DNA of 7,260 nt from Chloroflexota bacterium (GTDB taxonomy: Bacteria; Chloroflexota; Anaerolineae; Anaerolineales; UBA4823), in NCBI GenBank assembly GCA_012798185.1, contig JAAZNS010000114.1:1-7260 (forward strand), in the 5' to 3' direction. The position numbers were made by a program, and so were the translations under genes. The notes under the pieces were generated by a model. It was not told the DNA's origin. It saw only the letters and a list, made by a program, of their open reading frames with translations, and did not search any database. Each line of letters starts with the position of its first letter. The stretch's first letter is position 1. This document shows positions 5,933 through 7,260 of this stretch, in pieces.

Positions 5933-7260
5933 ATGTCATCAATATCATGGATAATAGCAATTTCATCGATCGTATTGGTTGCAGTGATTGCCGACCTTTT
6001 TTTGATGAATTGGTTGAAGAGAACCATACGCATTCATTCGGATGGCGATGAAATAGAAAGGGATGGTGTATTCTTATTTGGGGTATATTCCCCCGTATTG
6101 TCTTGGCTGAGCCAATGGGTAAAAGTCTATCCAAAAGGGGTAAAGAAGCTACGTCAATTTGAGAAAGAAGAAAAAATTACGGCAGAAGAAACCGCACAGC
6201 CATTACAGCCTGCCGCGCATAATGAATTGATAAAGATCGTACTTTGGCTTGAGAGGCAGGGGGTTTGGTTAGAGGTTTCAGTTTTAGTAATCGCTGTGTT
6301 TTTCTATTGTATTGGGATTTTAAATATTGGAACTACCGCCCAATTACCCGGTAATGAGAGCGAGTTATTCCAATCGGTGGATTGGCTGCTCTATCATGCT
6401 ATAAGAGACTTTCATCAATTCCCGTTGTGGAATCCATTTATTCACACCGGTTTGCCATATATCGGCGATCCGATGTTGCATATTTATAATCCAGTGGTCA
6501 CTGTTCCCTCATTGCTTTTTGGCGTAAGGAATGGATTTAAGCTTGGATTGGCTTTAAGCTTTCTTTTGGCTGCTTTAGGTATGTGGCGGTTAGGAAAAAC
6601 ACTTGGTTTTGGGAAACTGCCCAGTCTTTGGATCGCATTGATGTATACTTTTGCGGGTCAGCCTGTAGCCCGCTTTTTTCAGGGGGAATATCTCTTCGTT
6701 TTTGGTTTTGCCTGGATTCCCTGGATCATTGCTAATTTGTTCTCATTCATCAAAGAGCGAAAAAAGAAATATTTTACATATACAGCTTTCTCGCTTGCTC
6801 TGCTTTATTTTTGTGGTAATGCCTATTACCCATTTTTAATGGCATTTATTGTTTTGATATTTTTCCTGGTGATGGTGATTTCGTTAAAAAAGAGCCAACC
6901 TTTCGTTGTCATCGATAAAAAATTGCTAGCAAGCCTGGCATTATTGGGAGTATTTTCACTTGGATTAATTGCCATTCATTTCCTGCCTATGCTTCAATTT
7001 TGGCCATGGATGAGCAAGGGTGTGGATGTACAAGGTTCTCATACATTATGGCAAATTTGGTTGGATTACACATCCAAGGATACATACCGACCTGATGCAT
7101 ACGAAGCGCTGCCTGCACGGGAAGAGTTTTATGCATATATTGGCTATGTTCCGTTTATTGGGTTATTATTGACGCCATTTGCCTTTTGGAAAAGGGAAAA
7201 ACGTCCACTGGTTTTTTTATGTCTAGTCTGCATCTTTACCTATTTATGGATCGATGTCGA
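5933..7260 (+). CDS. Polytopic membrane protein, YfhO/GT-C-like, partial at the 3' end
   Basis: The frame from ATG 5933 stays open to the window edge, giving 442 residues without a stop. A membrane segment covers about 4-25, followed by a charged, probably cytoplasmic stretch of some 85 residues, then a second membrane segment at about 113-132. The next loop (about 133-185) has D150, FPLWNP (163-168) and HTGLPYIGDP, which resembles the first extracytoplasmic loop of YfhO and related GT-C glycosyltransferases. Seven or so hydrophobic segments follow, including one like the YfhO 'LGL.A..LP.LQ' segment. Such proteins are thought to transfer sugars from lipid carriers to cell-envelope polymers; the function here is inferred. 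The ribosome site is weak (AGAGA at 5926-5930). TTG 5921 is an alternative start. The 47-nt gap after the dehydrogenase has no terminator hairpin, so readthrough is likely. Confidence 0.62.
   Translation, partial: MSSISWIIAISSIVLVAVIADLFLMNWLKRTIRIHSDGDEIERDGVFLFGVYSPVLSWLSQWVKVYPKGVKKLRQFEKEEKITAEETAQPLQPAAHNELIKIVLWLERQGVWLEVSVLVIAVFFYCIGILNIGTTAQLPGNESELFQSVDWLLYHAIRDFHQFPLWNPFIHTGLPYIGDPMLHIYNPVVTVPSLLFGVRNGFKLGLALSFLLAALGMWRLGKTLGFGKLPSLWIALMYTFAGQPVARFFQGEYLFVFGFAWIPWIIANLFSFIKERKKKYFTYTAFSLALLYFCGNAYYPFLMAFIVLIFFLVMVISLKKSQPFVVIDKKLLASLALLGVFSLGLIAIHFLPMLQFWPWMSKGVDVQGSHTLWQIWLDYTSKDTYRPDAYEALPAREEFYAYIGYVPFIGLLLTPFAFWKREKRPLVFLCLVCIFTYLWIDV

Noticed and set aside
5865..6134. Minus-strand open frame opposite the end of the dehydrogenase and start of the membrane protein
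   Set aside because: It is antisense to a continuous coding frame with clear membrane-protein features, and its product looks like a low-complexity shadow translation.

Overview
The window carries an ordinary bacterial chromosome segment with moderate GC. It holds seven protein-coding genes, two of them cut by the window edges. I see no rRNA, tRNA, CRISPR array, IS element or phage gene. The complete GatCAB set shows an organism that uses the tRNA-dependent amidation route for Asn-tRNA and/or Gln-tRNA. Together with a GMC-type oxidoreductase tail, a stand-alone short-chain acyl-CoA dehydrogenase and a large YfhO-like membrane protein, this would fit an anaerobic or facultative environmental bacterium, for example Chloroflexota/Anaerolineae. 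That placement is an inference from gene style only.

Layout. 1-105 (+): the C-terminus of a GMC-family FAD oxidoreductase. 175-1083 (+): a radical SAM protein with a CX3CX2C cluster and a Cys-containing C-terminal region, probably co-transcribed with the oxidoreductase. 1084-4510 (-): gatC, gatA and gatB in that transcriptional order. gatC and gatA are separated by 2 nt, and gatB sits beyond an 86-nt gap holding two adjacent hairpins and a possible second promoter. 4511-4715: a divergent intergenic region with a near-consensus promoter for gatCA on the minus strand and an extended -10 promoter for the next gene on the plus strand. 4716-5885 (+): a butyryl/short-chain acyl-CoA dehydrogenase. 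5933-7260 (+): a polytopic membrane protein of the YfhO/GT-C type that runs off the window.

How the genes work together. GatC, GatA and GatB form one heterotrimer: GatA releases ammonia from glutamine, GatB activates and amidates mischarged tRNA, and GatC holds the two together. The radical SAM protein ends exactly where gatB ends (convergent, no spacer), so the two are adjacent but not functionally linked. The acyl-CoA dehydrogenase and membrane protein share a strand with a 47-nt gap but no obvious pathway.

I found no clear evidence of a new defence, mobile or biosynthetic system. The points most worth a second look are the radical SAM protein of unknown substrate, the hairpin/promoter arrangement between gatA and gatB, and the long N-terminal extension of the membrane protein.
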